A stretch of 64,000 nucleotides of DNA from Linanthus parryae (GCA_023055425.1 JALGPY010000007.1:17804001-17868000), one strand, 5' to 3'; numbered from the stretch's first letter, positions 11,501-23,020 are shown. Translations and numbers: made by a program. The notes: generated from the sequence alone by a model not told the origin.

Positions 11501-12436
11501 AGGTGTATTCACAATGGGATCCCCACTGTTGATAATCTTCGAAAGCGTAATATTCAAGTTCCTAACTTTTGTGTGGGCTGTGGAGAGTTGGGGGAATCAA
11601 CGTCTCATGCTTTGGGTCTGTGCACAGTAGCTCGACGGGTGTGGAATAGAGTTGAAGATGGTCTCTATGTCTCAAAGGAACCTGGGTTCTTCACAAACTG
11701 GGCTTGCTATTGGATTTATACCCTTCGCCCATATGAATGGTGGCCTTTGCTGTCACGACTTGGTGGATTTGGCGTGCGCGGAATAGTGCTCTGTTTCGTT
11801 ACAAGGACTTGTCAGTGAACCATAGTTGTGAAGAAATCCAAAACTCAATAAAAGAATTCTGTGAGGTTGAGTATGGCCATCATCAACAATTGTCATCTGG
11901 TTCAAAAACTACTCCATGGCAGAGCCCTCCTCATGGCCGGATTAAAATCAATTTCGATGGAGCCTGGTGTCTGTCCTCCAAACGTGCTGGAATTGGTGCT
12001 ATAATCAGAGATCAAGGAGGGGAAGTGATAGCAGGGACTTCCATTTCAGTCCACTCTGGTTTATCGGCCAAACATGTGGAAGAGATAGCGGCCTTTGAAG
12101 CTCTGAAGCTGGGTATGGAGATGGGAGGTGATGATATGATTTTGGAAGGAGATGCCAAGACTCTTATTGACCAGATTAACAGGGCGAGAAAGGGGGAGAT
12201 CGAAGAGGACATCACAGAAGTAGAGATGATCGTAGAAGACATTGTTCACCTAGCTAGAGAAGTTCCACGGCTCCAATTCAGCTTTGCTCCTTGATCCGCA
12301 AATAATGCTGCTCATCTTTTGGCATTTCGAGCTAAGGAAGACGATACCGCCGTTGGATTTGAGAAAGAAACTATTCTCTTTTGGTTAAAGAATTGTATCA
12401 GTAGAGAAGGACCCAATGTTTCTCTTCCTCGTTAGT
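8552..12436 (+). mobile_element. L1-type LINE, internally deleted and broken
   Basis: ORF2 domains in order: a remnant of the endonuclease start (QGLGGLTK at about 8560), then after an internal gap the endonuclease C-terminus (WLVAGDFNAI, 8734-8766; SDHSPLLVEW, about 9010); reverse transcriptase (DFRPISLCN, DMSKAYDRVEW, FADD catalytic box at about 10402-10413); zinc-binding zf-RVT (CVGCGELGESTSH, about 11570); and an RNase H-like domain (FDGAW...EGDAKTLI, 11950-12200) ending with TAG at 12435. Breaks: TAG at 9146, TAA at 9899, TGA at 12292, and frame changes near 8700, 10440, 10790 and 11780. It cannot encode a full protein. It sits immediately upstream of the minus-strand gene's promoter. 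The left junction falls after 'aatgacaatccaaaa', a phrase also at 28783. A short A-rich stretch (12462-12485) follows. No clear TSD was found. Confidence 0.9.
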
Positions 12437-12485
12437 CTTTAATGGAAAGCATGTTCTCAGAAAAAATAAAAAAGAAAAGAAAAAA

Positions 12486-12982
12486 GTTAATATTTGATAA
12501 AATTTACATTTCTTTATTTTTTAGATTTTAAAATGTTGATTAGATTTTCATAATTAAGTTTCTTCAACAACCATAGATCTATAGAGCATAGACACGACAA
12601 GATGAGACATAAAAGAGACTGAAATACCAGCGGAAGCTACAACGTATATTGTTCGATTGTACTCTGAATATGATTGAGGAAAAAAAGAGATTGAATAGAG
12701 GTTCAAAGTCTCGGGTGTGAAAGTACAAGAGATGAAGAAATTTGCCGTAAACTGTTTTGTGAGATTTTTCTTAGATACTAAAAAGAGTAAATATAGACGA
12801 ACCAACCAAGTTCTACATGGCAATTACTCCATAAAGGTCTAGGAGTTTACTATTTATGTTTAGAGATTATATATTTTTTCCAACTAATATTAGAGTACTT
12901 ATTTAAACATTTTTCGAAATAATCAACACCCATTATGGTCTTTTAATTTCTCTTCCTCCTCATCTCATTGACCTCTCAATAA
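12486..12982. other. No gene recognised
   Basis: AT-rich DNA between the LINE tail and a MITE. The 89-codon minus-strand frame at 12554-12823 has no recognisable motif. Confidence 0.4.
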
Positions 12983-12991
12983 TACAAATTA

Positions 12992-13172
12992 GAGGGCCGC
13001 TATGCTTCACCATTTTTTCTTCACCATTTAAGTTCATTTCCTACGTGTTAAGATATGATTGTTGGGTAGTATTTATTTTAAGATATTCTATAATCACATC
13101 ACCAATCAGAAACATCCACATAAAGAGTGAACTTGAAGGGTGAAGAAAAAATGGTGACGTTTAGCATTTCCC
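12992..13172. mobile_element. Mutator-type MITE with 9-bp TSD
   Basis: A 181-bp element with terminal inverted repeats of about 45 bp. The left end starts GAGGGCCGCTATGCTTCACC. The reverse complement of the right end starts GGGAAATGCTAAACGTCACC, and both continue ATTTTTTCTTCACC. The direct repeat TACAAATTA lies on both sides (12983-12991 and 13173-13181). A 9-bp TSD with long TIRs is typical of Mutator-like elements. No coding capacity. Confidence 0.85.
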
Positions 13173-13181
13173 TACAAATTA

Positions 13182-13784
13182 ATCTACCTTATTTTTCACT
13201 CCTAATCACCCTCTCATATTATCTCACTCTAATAGTTGTTTTAAATAGGGAATACTCGTTTGTATTGCGTAATCATCTTAAATATATACTAGATACAACT
13301 ATTCATAACTACATAATTTGGGACCTTCAGCCAAACTGGGGCCTTGGGAGGTTCCCTAGTTGCCTGCTTAACAGGCCTGCCCTGATCCAAAATAAATGTG
13401 GCGAGTCCGTTGATTATATCTTTTGTACTTACTATACTTTTTAAAGAGCATCACAGCCATTCAGAATAGTAATATTTTTTATACTTAATTTTGCCTCTTT
13501 CTTAAACTTATATTACTGCTAAGAAACTAATTTTACCTTATTACCATGTAAGTTACATGATGAATTAATTAGGACTTATCAATTATGTGATTGCATTTAT
13601 GATGTATTAATATACCGTGTAATCAAATCTGACCAACCTATAATGATGTGCTTGCATTTATGATGTATTAACATACCGTGTAAATTACATGATGTAAGCT
13701 TCAACTCTGACCAATTGGATCATGTTAGGATAAGTGCTTTACTACTAATTTTAGTCTATGAATTCGATATGGGAATTGATTCTT
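13182..13784. repeat. Dispersed AT-rich repeat, copy 1
   Basis: About 13500-13780 shares phrases such as 'taaattacatgatg', 'gatgtgcttgca' and 'attttagtctatgaattc' with 22771-22960 and 29850-30060. An internal near-duplication ('atgatgtattaatataccgtgt', shortened) occurs at about 13597 and 13658. No gene is visible; the repeat class is unknown. Confidence 0.4.
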
Positions 13785-13907
13785 ACAAAGTAACTTTTGA
13801 TCCTTACAAAGCTATTTACCAATGATGTATACTATATGACATATAAACCCTTCCACCTTCACCACCTTCATTATGTTAACCTCCACAATTTATATATTTT
13901 TATTTGT

Positions 13908-13938
<31 letters not shown>

Positions 13939-15155
13939 TTTTTTGCTTATTTTTTCATCAGAATTTAAAAATATTATAGAAGTTCTATGGAGATATAGGC
14001 AAACACACTTTTCTTCTAACAGACGTACCGAAACCATAGTTCAAACAGACACACCGATAACAATTAAGCACTATTATTTTCTGCTTGGTTTGAAACTGAA
14101 TTTACGGAGGATAATAAAAAATGAAATGCCAAGGAAACTAAATATGGTAGATAAATTAAAGAAAAATGGACGTACTAAAGAAATGACTTACCAGTTGACA
14201 GAGTTCATCCAGTAGAATCAGGAGCACTTTTCTTTTTCCTTTTTTATCTATTTATGAATTAAAACTCCACAGATATACGACTATGCTTGATTTCACAAAA
14301 TGGGAAAACCATGCACGCTTTACAAACCTGTATTCATATTCCTTCATCTACAGCATATTTTAGTTTCCACAACACTTTACAAACAACACATGCCTCATCT
14401 GATGAAATGCCAGAAAAAGTTAATTTTCAGTGAAGCCGTGTTAAGTAGTAACCATGTTGAAAAAATGTTTTAATTTGATAGCTACTACCTCCGTTTCGTC
14501 TGTTTCGTCTGCGATTGACTTTTTAACCCGTAACTGAGTCACTTTGACTTAGTGATTTGGGTACCAAGACGGTGTAATTTTTTTAACAATTTTTCCATGG
14601 TATTTTAGAATAAACTTTCATCTATAACACCATGCAAAGATTACCAAATTCTTGTATCGTTTTGCTAATCGAATCACCAGATGAAAGTAACCCGGTGAAT
14701 AGTGACAAAAAGTGAAGTAAGCTGAAAGAGGCGAAACAGAGGTAGTACTTCTTTAGTATTTTTCAATTATGATGGAAAAATAAGTAAATATAAATAAATT
14801 TAATCGATTACAGTTAACGGAAACACATTCTCATGTCATTATTATGATTTTTGATAAAAATAAATAAATAAATAACAAGTAGAATTGTTATATCATGAGC
14901 AACTCTTTTTTGTTAGTTTATCTATAATATTATCCTTTTTATTTTATCAGGAGTTAACCCATAAATAAATTAATCATAATAATAAAATAAAGTAATAAAA
15001 CTACATAGGTAGATGAGATTGTCTTGGAACTTGAAAGGTTTAGTTAGTAGTTAAATGTGGAGGTTAACATAATGAATGTGGAAGGGTATATATGTCATAT
15101 AGCACACACCACTAATAAGTGGCTTTGTAAGAATCAATAATTGCTTTGTAATAAT
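13785..15155. mobile_element. 1.37-kb segment bounded by imperfect inverted repeats
   Basis: About 13785-13895 ('cttacaaag...actatatgacatat...ttatgttaacctccaca') is found inverted at about 15053-15155, roughly 80% identical. The interior contains a (TTTA)n run (13905-13940) and a Stowaway MITE (14485-14745). The 103-codon frame across 13904-14215 has no recognised domain. It may be a degenerate foldback or Mutator-type element. No TSD was confirmed. Confidence 0.45.
14485..14745. mobile_element. Stowaway-like MITE, copy 1
   Basis: A 261-bp element with CTACCTCCGTTTCG...CGAAACAGAGGTAG termini, flanked by the dinucleotide TA on each side (14483-14484, 14746-14747). It contains 'gtcactttgact' and its inverted counterpart 'gaaagtaacccgg'. 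The same family occurs at 21889 and 22507. TA target duplication and CTCC-type ends are Tc1/mariner (Stowaway) features. Confidence 0.85.
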
Positions 15156-15529
15156 CATCTCCCCTTCGATATTTGTAGGATATTTGTAGTCTAAATAAGT
15201 AAAATCTTCATTATTTGGATTGTTTCTCCGGGCGGATAGTATAAGATAGCCACTTTTGAGTGTGTTTTGTTAAAACAAAACCTTCATTAACTGGTTCTAT
15301 TATAGTATGGCATCCATCTTAGAAATATGTAAATATGTGCAAAAGTTTATGTTTTGACTTAAGGGTTGTGGTTGTAGAAAATCGTAAATTACTAGGTCTG
15401 GTCGTGAGTATTGTAATTTGCAAGGATAGGTAAAACGGTAAGTTTAGAGCCAAAATTCTAGTTCATATGAATACTTGTAGAACATTTAGTGTTTTTTTTC
15501 TTTTGATAAAAAAGAAGAGTATAAACAAT
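15156..15529. other. No gene; short dispersed repeat
   Basis: 15240-15320 ('gatagccacttttgagtgtgt', shortened, through 'tatagtatggc') recurs inverted at about 22405-22480 and directly at 30073-30120. Nothing else is recognised before the LTR at 15530. Confidence 0.4.
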
Positions 15530-16128
15530 TGTGTACAAGGAAATCCTCAAGAGATATCCAAGTATTCACCTCAAGTAGATAATAAGAACACAGAGAATTA
15601 TAGGGTGTGTGTAGGGAGAGGGTAAGCACTAGTAACTGTTTGTGAGAGAGAGACAGTAAGCTATGGTATTGGACCAGCATATGACTTGTGTCGCAACAGA
15701 GAGCTAACGATCCTATTTGTAGTGGGGAAGTGACCGTTGAGGGGTTAAGCACCATAAATGGTGGCTTAAAGATAGACCCCCAACGGCACGTTCGACCGTG
15801 TATATAGGAACCGTTACGCATCCGCCCGCAAGTATTGGAGACCGTTACGAGATCAGCTCCATTGATGGGACACGTAAGCCTAGGATCTCTCTGTCAATTA
15901 CCAGAGGTCGCGCGCAAGCTTGGTTGTCGCATGCGCGCGACGAGCCTTACCCTAGCCTCCAAACCACTAAGTCCCTACAAGTCCCGTGTTATGGTGCGCG
16001 GAGGCTCTGTCTCGTAGCCCCCACGTGGATCAGCACGGGTGGTGATCCGGTGTGGATGGAGCACAGCTGAGTGTGCTGGATGGCTGCCACGTGGCGATGA
16101 TCTGCCTGTGTGGAAAGCAGTATCTACA
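15530..16128 (-). repeat. LTR (3' LTR) of gag/PMD element
   Basis: A 599-bp LTR that on the plus strand runs TGTGTACAAGG...GCAGTATCTACA and matches 19128-19727 almost base for base with scattered substitutions. It is the 3' LTR because gag is on the minus strand. It is preceded by ACAAT (15525-15529), close to ACAAC after the other LTR. 'tgtatatagg' at 15797 may be part of its promoter. Confidence 0.85.
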
Positions 16129-16626
16129 ATAGTCCCATTTTGCGCGATTGTCATGCGCACATCTGTTGTGCAGTCGCGCAAAATCAGTCGTGCGTGAAGT
16201 TCACGCAGACCCTTTGAATTTGAATTCGAAACCCCATAGCCCCCAGTCACAACCATGATTGCCTAGGGTTTGGGAAGCGCCGTTTAGCCTCTGATGAAGT
16301 GTGTCTTCTGTCGATTTAATCAAACGTCATCCAATTTCGCCTATTTTCGAGGCAGGGATACTAAAATCTTCCGGATCCTGAAGCGTTGCTGACTCAGCAG
16401 TACTCAAGGGTTGCGACTCTTCGGGGGTTTATTTAAACCCCTCCATGCCTCTCATTGAGACTTTTCTGCTTTGCTCTCTCAAGAAAAACAAGCATTCAAG
16501 CGTCAGCCAGGCTAGTGAGTTTGCAGTTTACAATTTTGCAGGTACTTTGCAGGTACTCTTCTCCTCCTTTTTCTTTTCCCTTTTCCTCAGGGAATGTCGG
16601 GATCTTGATGATTTTTGTTTGTAGCG

Positions 16627-18157
16627 ATGGCTCCCAACAAAGCTGCTGAAGTTCCAGAACTGCCTAGCGAGTTGTGGTGCAAAGCCCCTTACCTTGGGGT
16701 GATGATTTTTATGCAGCCACCATCATGGCATCCCCTCTCCAAGCATTCCCTTTGAATGATACCTTACAACTTGTTCCTGAACCAGTGAGGTCTGATTGGG
16801 ACGTCGTTAATGCTGGGGATGTGCAGCGCCTTGGCGTGGAGGTTGGCTTGTATGGCTTTAGTGACATTCTTCCTCGGTCCTTCATGGAGGGTTTTGACTG
16901 GATGGAGGAGTGGATGGAACACATCCTTTGATATTACGTGCCAGACCTGAATCGTGCTAATATTTTTCACGCCGTTCGTGCAACCAAAGGTCTCCGTATC
17001 TGGCATGACAGTACCATGCTCCAGGCACTATTTTCCAGGTATTCCAGAAAAATTCACACTTTTCATCTCTCCCATCTTGAAGTTGCTCCTACCGTGGAGG
17101 ACGTGGAGGTCTTGCTGAACCTCCCAAGTATGGAAATCATTGATCCCTTAGCGCCTTTGACCGACCCAGACGAGATTCAATTATTTGAAGATATGAATGT
17201 CGTTATAGAGGATATGGGAAGAACTGGCTCGAAGTGGATGTTTGGCGCGATCAAACCTTGTGAAGAATTCCCACATATATACTCTGTCCAAAGAACAATT
17301 GGTCAAAATGGCTCATGTACTTCTTTAAAGACTTTGTTGATCCCTCCGTGGCTCGTTAGTGGCGTGACAAAGACCAAAGACCCGGAGGCGGTCATCAGTG
17401 TTGTAGGAAAAGGGTTTCATTTTACCCTTTGCGGCTATATTTGTGTGTGGTTGTCGCGCTACTTGATATATGGGTTTCCCCATGACGGAGTCTTTATACA
17501 TGTGCTTCAGATTGCAGTGAGGTTATCACTTAGACAAAAGGTATCCCTAGGCCCACTCGTGCTGGGCTCTTTGTATCACCGCCTTGACTTGGCCGCTACT
17601 CATGTAGAATAGTCGCGAGGAAGAGTTGACGTTTGTACCTTTGTTAATACTGCCTTTCTTTCCATGTGGGCTTTCGAGAGATGGCCTGGATATGCCCCTA
17701 TTCCTGTGAAGGTGGAACTTTGGAATACTCCTAGCGTCCCTCAGATCTTCCAGAGTCCTCGAGCGTGGCGCTGGTATAATACGGAGGCTCCACAGCGGAC
17801 ATCCTTGATAGTCGACGATGCTCGCTTCTTTGGGCGTCGACCCTACACTACCCGTTTGAAGGATGAAAATATAGATTTCTGGGAGGACTTTCGAGATATG
17901 GACTGGATAGATGGGTTTCCCCATGACAGAGTCTTTATGCATGTGCTTCCGATTGCAGTGAGGTTATCACTTAGACAAAAGGTAGCCCTAGGCCCACTCG
18001 TGCTGGGCTCTTTGTATCACCGCCTTGACTTGGCCGCTGCTCAGGTAGAACAGTCGCGGGGAAGAGTCGACGTTTGTACCTTTGTTAATACTGCCTTTCT
18101 GTCCCTGTGAGCTTTCGAGAGATGGCCTGGATATGCCCCCATTCCTGTGAAGGTGGG
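16627..18157 (+). pseudogene. Captured plant mobile domain (PMD) gene, antisense to gag
   Basis: The frame reads VPDLNRANIFHAVRATKGL (from 16938), then HLEVAPTVEDVEVLLNLP and WLSRYLIYGFPHDGV...LGPLVLGSLYHRLDL, which I recognise as the plant mobile domain (aminotransferase-like) family. This family is known in plants as free genes and as passengers of transposons. Breaks: a frame change near 16685, TGA at 16929 and TAG at 17610. A stretch of about 245 bp (17468-17713) is duplicated at 17911-18157, so the C-terminal motif appears twice. An upstream ATG at 16627 begins MAPNKAAEVPELPSELWC. The strand is opposite to the host element's gag, which is typical of a captured passenger. Not functional as it stands. 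Confidence 0.75.
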
Positions 18158-19111
18158 CCTTTCATCAACTTGGAAGAGCTTTGTGTAGAATTTCTTCACC
18201 ATTTCTTCCCATGTCCTGACAGATCCCGCTTCGAGGGTTCTGTACCATTTGTATGCGACAGTTCCCAGATACTTGGGAAACTCGCGCATGAGCAACCGAG
18301 TATCAGCCGCGTGCGGGCCCATCATATCCACGAACCTCATCACGTGTTAGTGGGCGTTCCCGCTGACTTCATCAAACTTCTCCCACTTGGGTGCTTTGTA
18401 CCCGGCAGGATTTGGCATCAGGTAGATGTCCCGCGGAATGGGAGGTGCATTATCTACCCTGGTAATGACAGTGTCCGCGAAGCTTTGGTTGGCAATAATA
18501 TTGTCGATCCTTTGCTCAAGGGTCGCTATGCTGGCAGGTGTTCCCCCGTAGGATGAAGTTGTTGGTCCGAAGCCCTGAATGTAGGGCATACTAGGGTTGT
18601 GAGGAGGCGGAGGTGGAGGCCCATGGCTTCCTAGGGCTCTGTTTGCGTAGAAAGATGATGTGGGATATGAGGCGGGGTTCCCTGCCGCCATCAAGGATGA
18701 GCCTGATGAGCACAGTGGCGTCTGGATCGCCGGGCCACCCGAGAGAGGAGTCTAGGCAGTAGATACATGCACTATCGAGGTGGACACTATCCATGGCGGG
18801 GGCAGAGGAGTTTACAGCAATGGGGCAGAAGCCCCCGGGACAACATTCTGGGCCTCTTTTCCCAAGATTTCCATGATATGAGCAATTTGATCAGATTCGG
18901 CCTCCATAGGCCGAGCTTGGGTTTGTATTGCAGCCTGGAGTGACTCCAAAGAGGGCTCTCCTTCAGCGGCAACTTGGGCTCGAGCGTCCGGAGTGGTGTT
19001 GAGCAGTCCATCTTCTCCTGAGGTCTCCTCATGGGAGGGAGATTGATCCCCATCACGAACGTCTCGGTTAGAAGGCTTTATGAGCAGAGTATTTGAAGGT
19101 GGATGCTTCAC
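18158..19111 (-). pseudogene. gypsy-type gag fragment, minus strand
   Basis: One minus-strand frame with stops at about 18812 and at 18347 (TAA). The N-terminal part is acidic (SLESLQAAIQTQ...IAHIMEILGK), followed by a proline-rich linker. The retrotransposon gag core reads MRFVDMMGPHAADTRLLMREF...TVAYKWYRTLEAGSVRTWEEM. It ends abruptly at about 18157 against the antisense PMD sequence. No zinc knuckle, protease, RT or integrase is present, so the element is non-autonomous. Confidence 0.75.
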
Positions 19112-19127
19112 GTCGGGTTCACCAAAA
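19108..19127 (-). other. Primer-binding-site candidate of gag/PMD element
   Basis: Immediately inside the right LTR, the minus strand reads TTTTGGTGAACCCGACGTGA. The TGG start and position fit a tRNA primer site. It differs from the tRNA-Met type of the copia elements here. I cannot name the tRNA. Confidence 0.55.
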
Positions 19128-19727
19128 TGTGTACAAGGAAATCCTCAAGAGATATCCAAGTATACACCTCAAGTAGATAATAAGAACACAGAGAATTATA
19201 GGGTGTGTGTAGGGAGATGGTAAGCACTAGTAACTGTTTGTGAGAGAGAGATAGTAAGCTATGGTATTGGACCAGCATATGACTTGTGTCGCAACAGAGA
19301 GATAACGATCCTATATATAGTGGGGAAGTGAGCGTTGAGGGGTTAATGCACCATAAATGGCGGCTCAAAGATAGACCCCCAACAGCACGTTCGACCGTGT
19401 ATATAGGAACCGTTACGCATCTGCCCGCAAGTATCGGAGACCGTTATGAGATCAGCCGCATTGATGGGACACGTAAGCCTAGGATCTCTCAGTCAGTTAC
19501 CAGAGGTCGCGCGCATGCTTGGTTGTCGCATGCGCGCGACGAGCCTTACCCTAGCCTCCAAAACACTAAGTCCCTACAAGTCCCGTGTTATGGTGCGCGG
19601 GGGCCCTGTCTCGTAGCCCCCACTTGAATCAGCACGGATGGTGATCCCGCGTGGATGGAGCACAGCTGGGTGTGCTGGATGGCTGCCACGTGGCGATGAT
19701 CCGCCTGTCTGGAAAGCAGTATCTACA
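19128..19727 (-). repeat. LTR (5' LTR) of gag/PMD element
   Basis: A 600-bp partner of 15530-16128, with the same TGTGTACAAGG start and ATCTACA end on the plus strand. It is followed by ACAAC (19728-19732), one base different from ACAAT before the other LTR. That fits an old 5-bp TSD. Confidence 0.85.
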
Positions 19728-21888
19728 ACAACTAAGGCTCCACAACAAATTAGGGGAGCATAAACCCTTAGGCGTCCCACAATCATTGACTAAAAAAACA
19801 CCAACTCACAAAATCCTCTTTTTGGTGTAGCTTTTGTGAAATGGAGAAGTGCATCTCCCACAGTACCCACAAATCCTATCCTATATCAACAAATCCTAAT
19901 TATACCATCAAATTTGATGGTGAAAATAGTATTTGGTGTAATCTACACCAAATTTTTAATTAGTGTTTAGTGCATGTTTTCACATTACTTTATATAATTG
20001 GAGACATAATGTCATATTTTACAAATGATTAGTGCTAAAAATTATTTTTGACTACTAAGATAATTAATCTTAGTGATAGAAAATAGAATATAAACAAAAA
20101 TTCGGTGTTTTGCACAATGCATTAATAATAAATTCAAAAAATAAAAATAGATCACATTATTAGCATGAAAATAAAATACACGATCAAACCAAGAAAATGA
20201 AGAAAGCATAATGAAGAACAAAGTAACCTAATAATGAAAAATTCTAAATATGGCGCCATTTTTTGTAGGCGGTTTCGGATAAGTGTCATACTATTTTAAC
20301 AAATTAGAAGAGCCCTGAAAGGTCATTCAAGTTTAGAGAGTAAGAATTAAAATTGTGCAAATAATGAACTAAGAAGAAGACTTTATAAATCAATGAGCTC
20401 ATAACGAACTAAGAAGAAGGCTTATTGCACACTTATGAGATAATCATGTTCAAATGAATTAGACTGGTCAATAGAATTTTTTGAAGTGTTATATAATCAT
20501 TTTGCAATTTCGTGTAGTATTGTTTTGATATATATTTTTTTTAATGTTGATAGTTATGGAATTCTTGATTTGGCGATACATTTGATGATTTGTAGTGGGA
20601 TGCCAAAAATACCATTCTTTTAATTTGATGGGATGATGAAATAACTATCTGATGTAAAAATTGGTAAAAGCTTTGGGAGACCAAAAGTGCTATCTTCCAC
20701 CAAAATTGGTAAAATGGCCTTTTTGAGGGTTAAATGTGGGAGGCCAAACCATTATTTTCCACCAAATATAGAATTTGGTGTAAATTTTGATATCAACTAT
20801 GGAAGATGCTCTTACAATCGTCATTGAAAACATCTCAAAAAAACTGGATAATATTAACATTGTTTAAAACAAAAGGAGACATAGTGCGAATCATAAAATT
20901 AGAGTTAGAACTGTCTGTAGCACTCTTAGAAAGAGAATCGACAGTCTTGCTTGTCTCCATGTTCTCCTACTTCAGCTGGAAGATTTATTGTTAAAGTTAA
21001 TGTCCGTGAAAGACCTTTTCACCATCACGCGCGTGACATGTTTTTAATACTGGTTGGGGTGCATGTGGATTTGGCTCTATGAGTATGCGTAGAAAGTACG
21101 ATTATGTTCAGAAATTGTTTCGGATTATGATTTAATACGATCAATGAATGTAAATATGAAAGAAATTGTTTGAACAAGCGGAGAATTGCATATCTCCATT
21201 GTATATTGTGATTTGAAATTTTAATAGATAACAAAGTGTCCAATGCATGAAAATGAAGTAATTTACTAACCATAATAGATAATACTTCTTCTACCAAATT
21301 ACAGAATATTTTGGTATTTATTGGCTCAAAATATAACACTTGAATTATTATTTCAACCCTTTTTTATTAAAATATTCTTTCGAAGGTGAGTGCACCTTTT
21401 GAAGTTCCGTCATCTTTTGAAGTCTTAATTGTACTATCATAAGTGTTAGTAGAATTCTTAGTTGCTCTGGTTGTGGGATTAATTATGATAGGGGTTCCTG
21501 TTTTGGCAAGATCAGCATTATGATCGTGCGATTGGCAGTGTGTGACTGTGGGATCATAGTCACATAGGGCGGTTCGAAGAACGTTTCCTATGTGATTTTT
21601 AAAATTCGTTAGCACTATAAAAACAACTCATGGTCTCAAATATTTGTTTGTTGTATCTTGGTTAGTTTTTCTCATAAATAAAGTACACTTTTTTCACCTT
21701 GGAGTAGTTAACAAAATCCGTCAACGAAACACGTTAAATCTTCTCCATTATTTATCGTTCTTGTCTCGTTCCGTTACAACAAAAAGTGTAAGGGTTCATC
21801 TTCGCACTTTGGCTGTTGAGCCACAGTTGTTTCTTTATTATCAAAAGAAAAAGAACAATAAATCTTCTATAAGTATTTATTTGAACTA
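19728..21888. other. No gene recognised
   Basis: AT-rich intergenic DNA. 19780-19960 and 20600-20815 contain related phrases about 'accaaatttggtgta' in both orientations and end 'gaagatgctcttac'. This suggests a decayed DNA transposon, but I could not fix termini. Frames at 20806-20994, 21025-21339 and 21367-21615 show no domain. Confidence 0.35.
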
Positions 21889-22147
21889 CCACTCAATCCC
21901 ATCTCTTTTGCACCACTTGAATTTTTACACTATTCAGTGGATCACTTTGACCCGATGATTTGGACAAAACTTTATAATTTTTAAATAATTTTTTCATAGT
22001 TTTGTAGAGTAACTCTTATATATTCAACAAGACCATAAAAAAATTATCGAAAAATTGCATCGTTCTGCGATCCAAATCACCGAGTGAAAGTGACCCAGTT
22101 ACGAGTGAAAAAAGTTAAAATGGTGCATTTGAGGTGGGACGGAGTGG
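21889..22147. mobile_element. Stowaway-like MITE, copy 2
   Basis: A 259-bp element with CCACTCAATCCCATC...GGGACGGAGTGG termini and TA on both sides (21887-21888, 22148-22149). It shares the inner 'gatcactttgacccg' and 'gaaagtgacccagt' blocks with copies 1 and 3. Confidence 0.8.
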
Positions 22148-22227
22148 TATGATTTTTGCTCCAAACTTGCTGGTTTATTGATCCTCACAAATTGCAATAC
22201 CTACGACATATCGATTTACTAAATTCT

Positions 22228-22335
22228 GCAGCTATGGTGATAGCTCAAGTGGTAGAGCGTTAGAATCCCCTGCATGAGGTCCCGGGTTCAAATCGGTTGA
22301 CAACAACGACAAAAAACAATTTCTCAGAAAAAACA
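22228..22335 (+). mobile_element. Short tRNA-derived SINE with 12-bp TSD
   Basis: A 108-bp insertion flanked by TTACTAAATTCT at 22216-22227 and 22336-22347. The body carries an A-box (TAGCTCAAGTGGTAGAGCG, 22241-22259) and a B-box (GGTTCAAATCG, 22285-22295), the internal RNA polymerase III promoter of tRNA genes. An A-rich 3' part (acaacgacaaaaaacaa) follows. It does not close into a tRNA acceptor stem, so I call it a SINE rather than a tRNA gene. Confidence 0.75.
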
Positions 22336-22347
22336 TTACTAAATTCT

Positions 22348-22506
22348 ACACCACAATTTAGAAGTCAAAATTGTAATTAAATTGATGCACATATTTCTTT
22401 GACGGAGGCCATACTATAATAGAACCCACAAATGAAAATTTTGTCTTAACAAAACACAGTCGACAATGATTATCCAACACTCATTACTGCTCACCTATGT
22501 AAATTA
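22348..22506. repeat. Short dispersed repeat, inverted copy
   Basis: About 22405-22480 ('ggccatactataatagaa' ... 'ttaacaaaacacagtc') is the inverse of 15240-15320. No gene. Confidence 0.4.
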
Positions 22507-22766
22507 CTACCTCTGTTTCTTCTCTTTCACCTTACTTCACTTTTTGACACTATTCATTGGGTCACTTTGACCCGGTGATTTTGTTAGCAAAAAAGTACAC
22601 GATTTCGGTAATGTTTGCATGATCTTGTAGAGAAAATTTTACTCTACAATACGATGAAAAAATTATCAAAAAATTACATTGTTTGGCTATCCGAATCACC
22701 GAGTCAAAATGACCCGGATACGGATAAAAAAGTCTTCCTAAGGTGAAAGAGAAGAAACAGAGGTGG
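22507..22766. mobile_element. Stowaway-like MITE, copy 3
   Basis: A 260-bp element with CTACCTCTGTTTC...GAAACAGAGGTGG termini and TA on both sides (22505-22506, 22767-22768). Its interior carries 'gggtcactttgacccggtg' and the inverted 'caccgagtcaaaatgaccc'. Confidence 0.85.
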
Positions 22767-23020
22767 TACATGATAAATTATGTGCTTGCAATAATGATGT
22801 ATTTATATACTGTGTAAATTACATGACGCATTAATAACGATGTGAGCTTCAATTTTGACCAATTGATTGTTACTTTGGTACAAATTTTAGCCTATGAATT
22901 CAGATATTTATAGTCAAACTTAGCAAAATATGTATTAAATGGATTTTTTTCTCCCAATGGGATTTTAAGTTAGGGAGAAAATTAGGTTTAAAGAGTAGTG
23001 ATATGCTAAATGACTGTCAC

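Noticed and set aside
22236..22300. A functional tRNA gene
   Set aside because: A and B boxes are present but no closed acceptor stem, and it is bounded by TSDs as a SINE.
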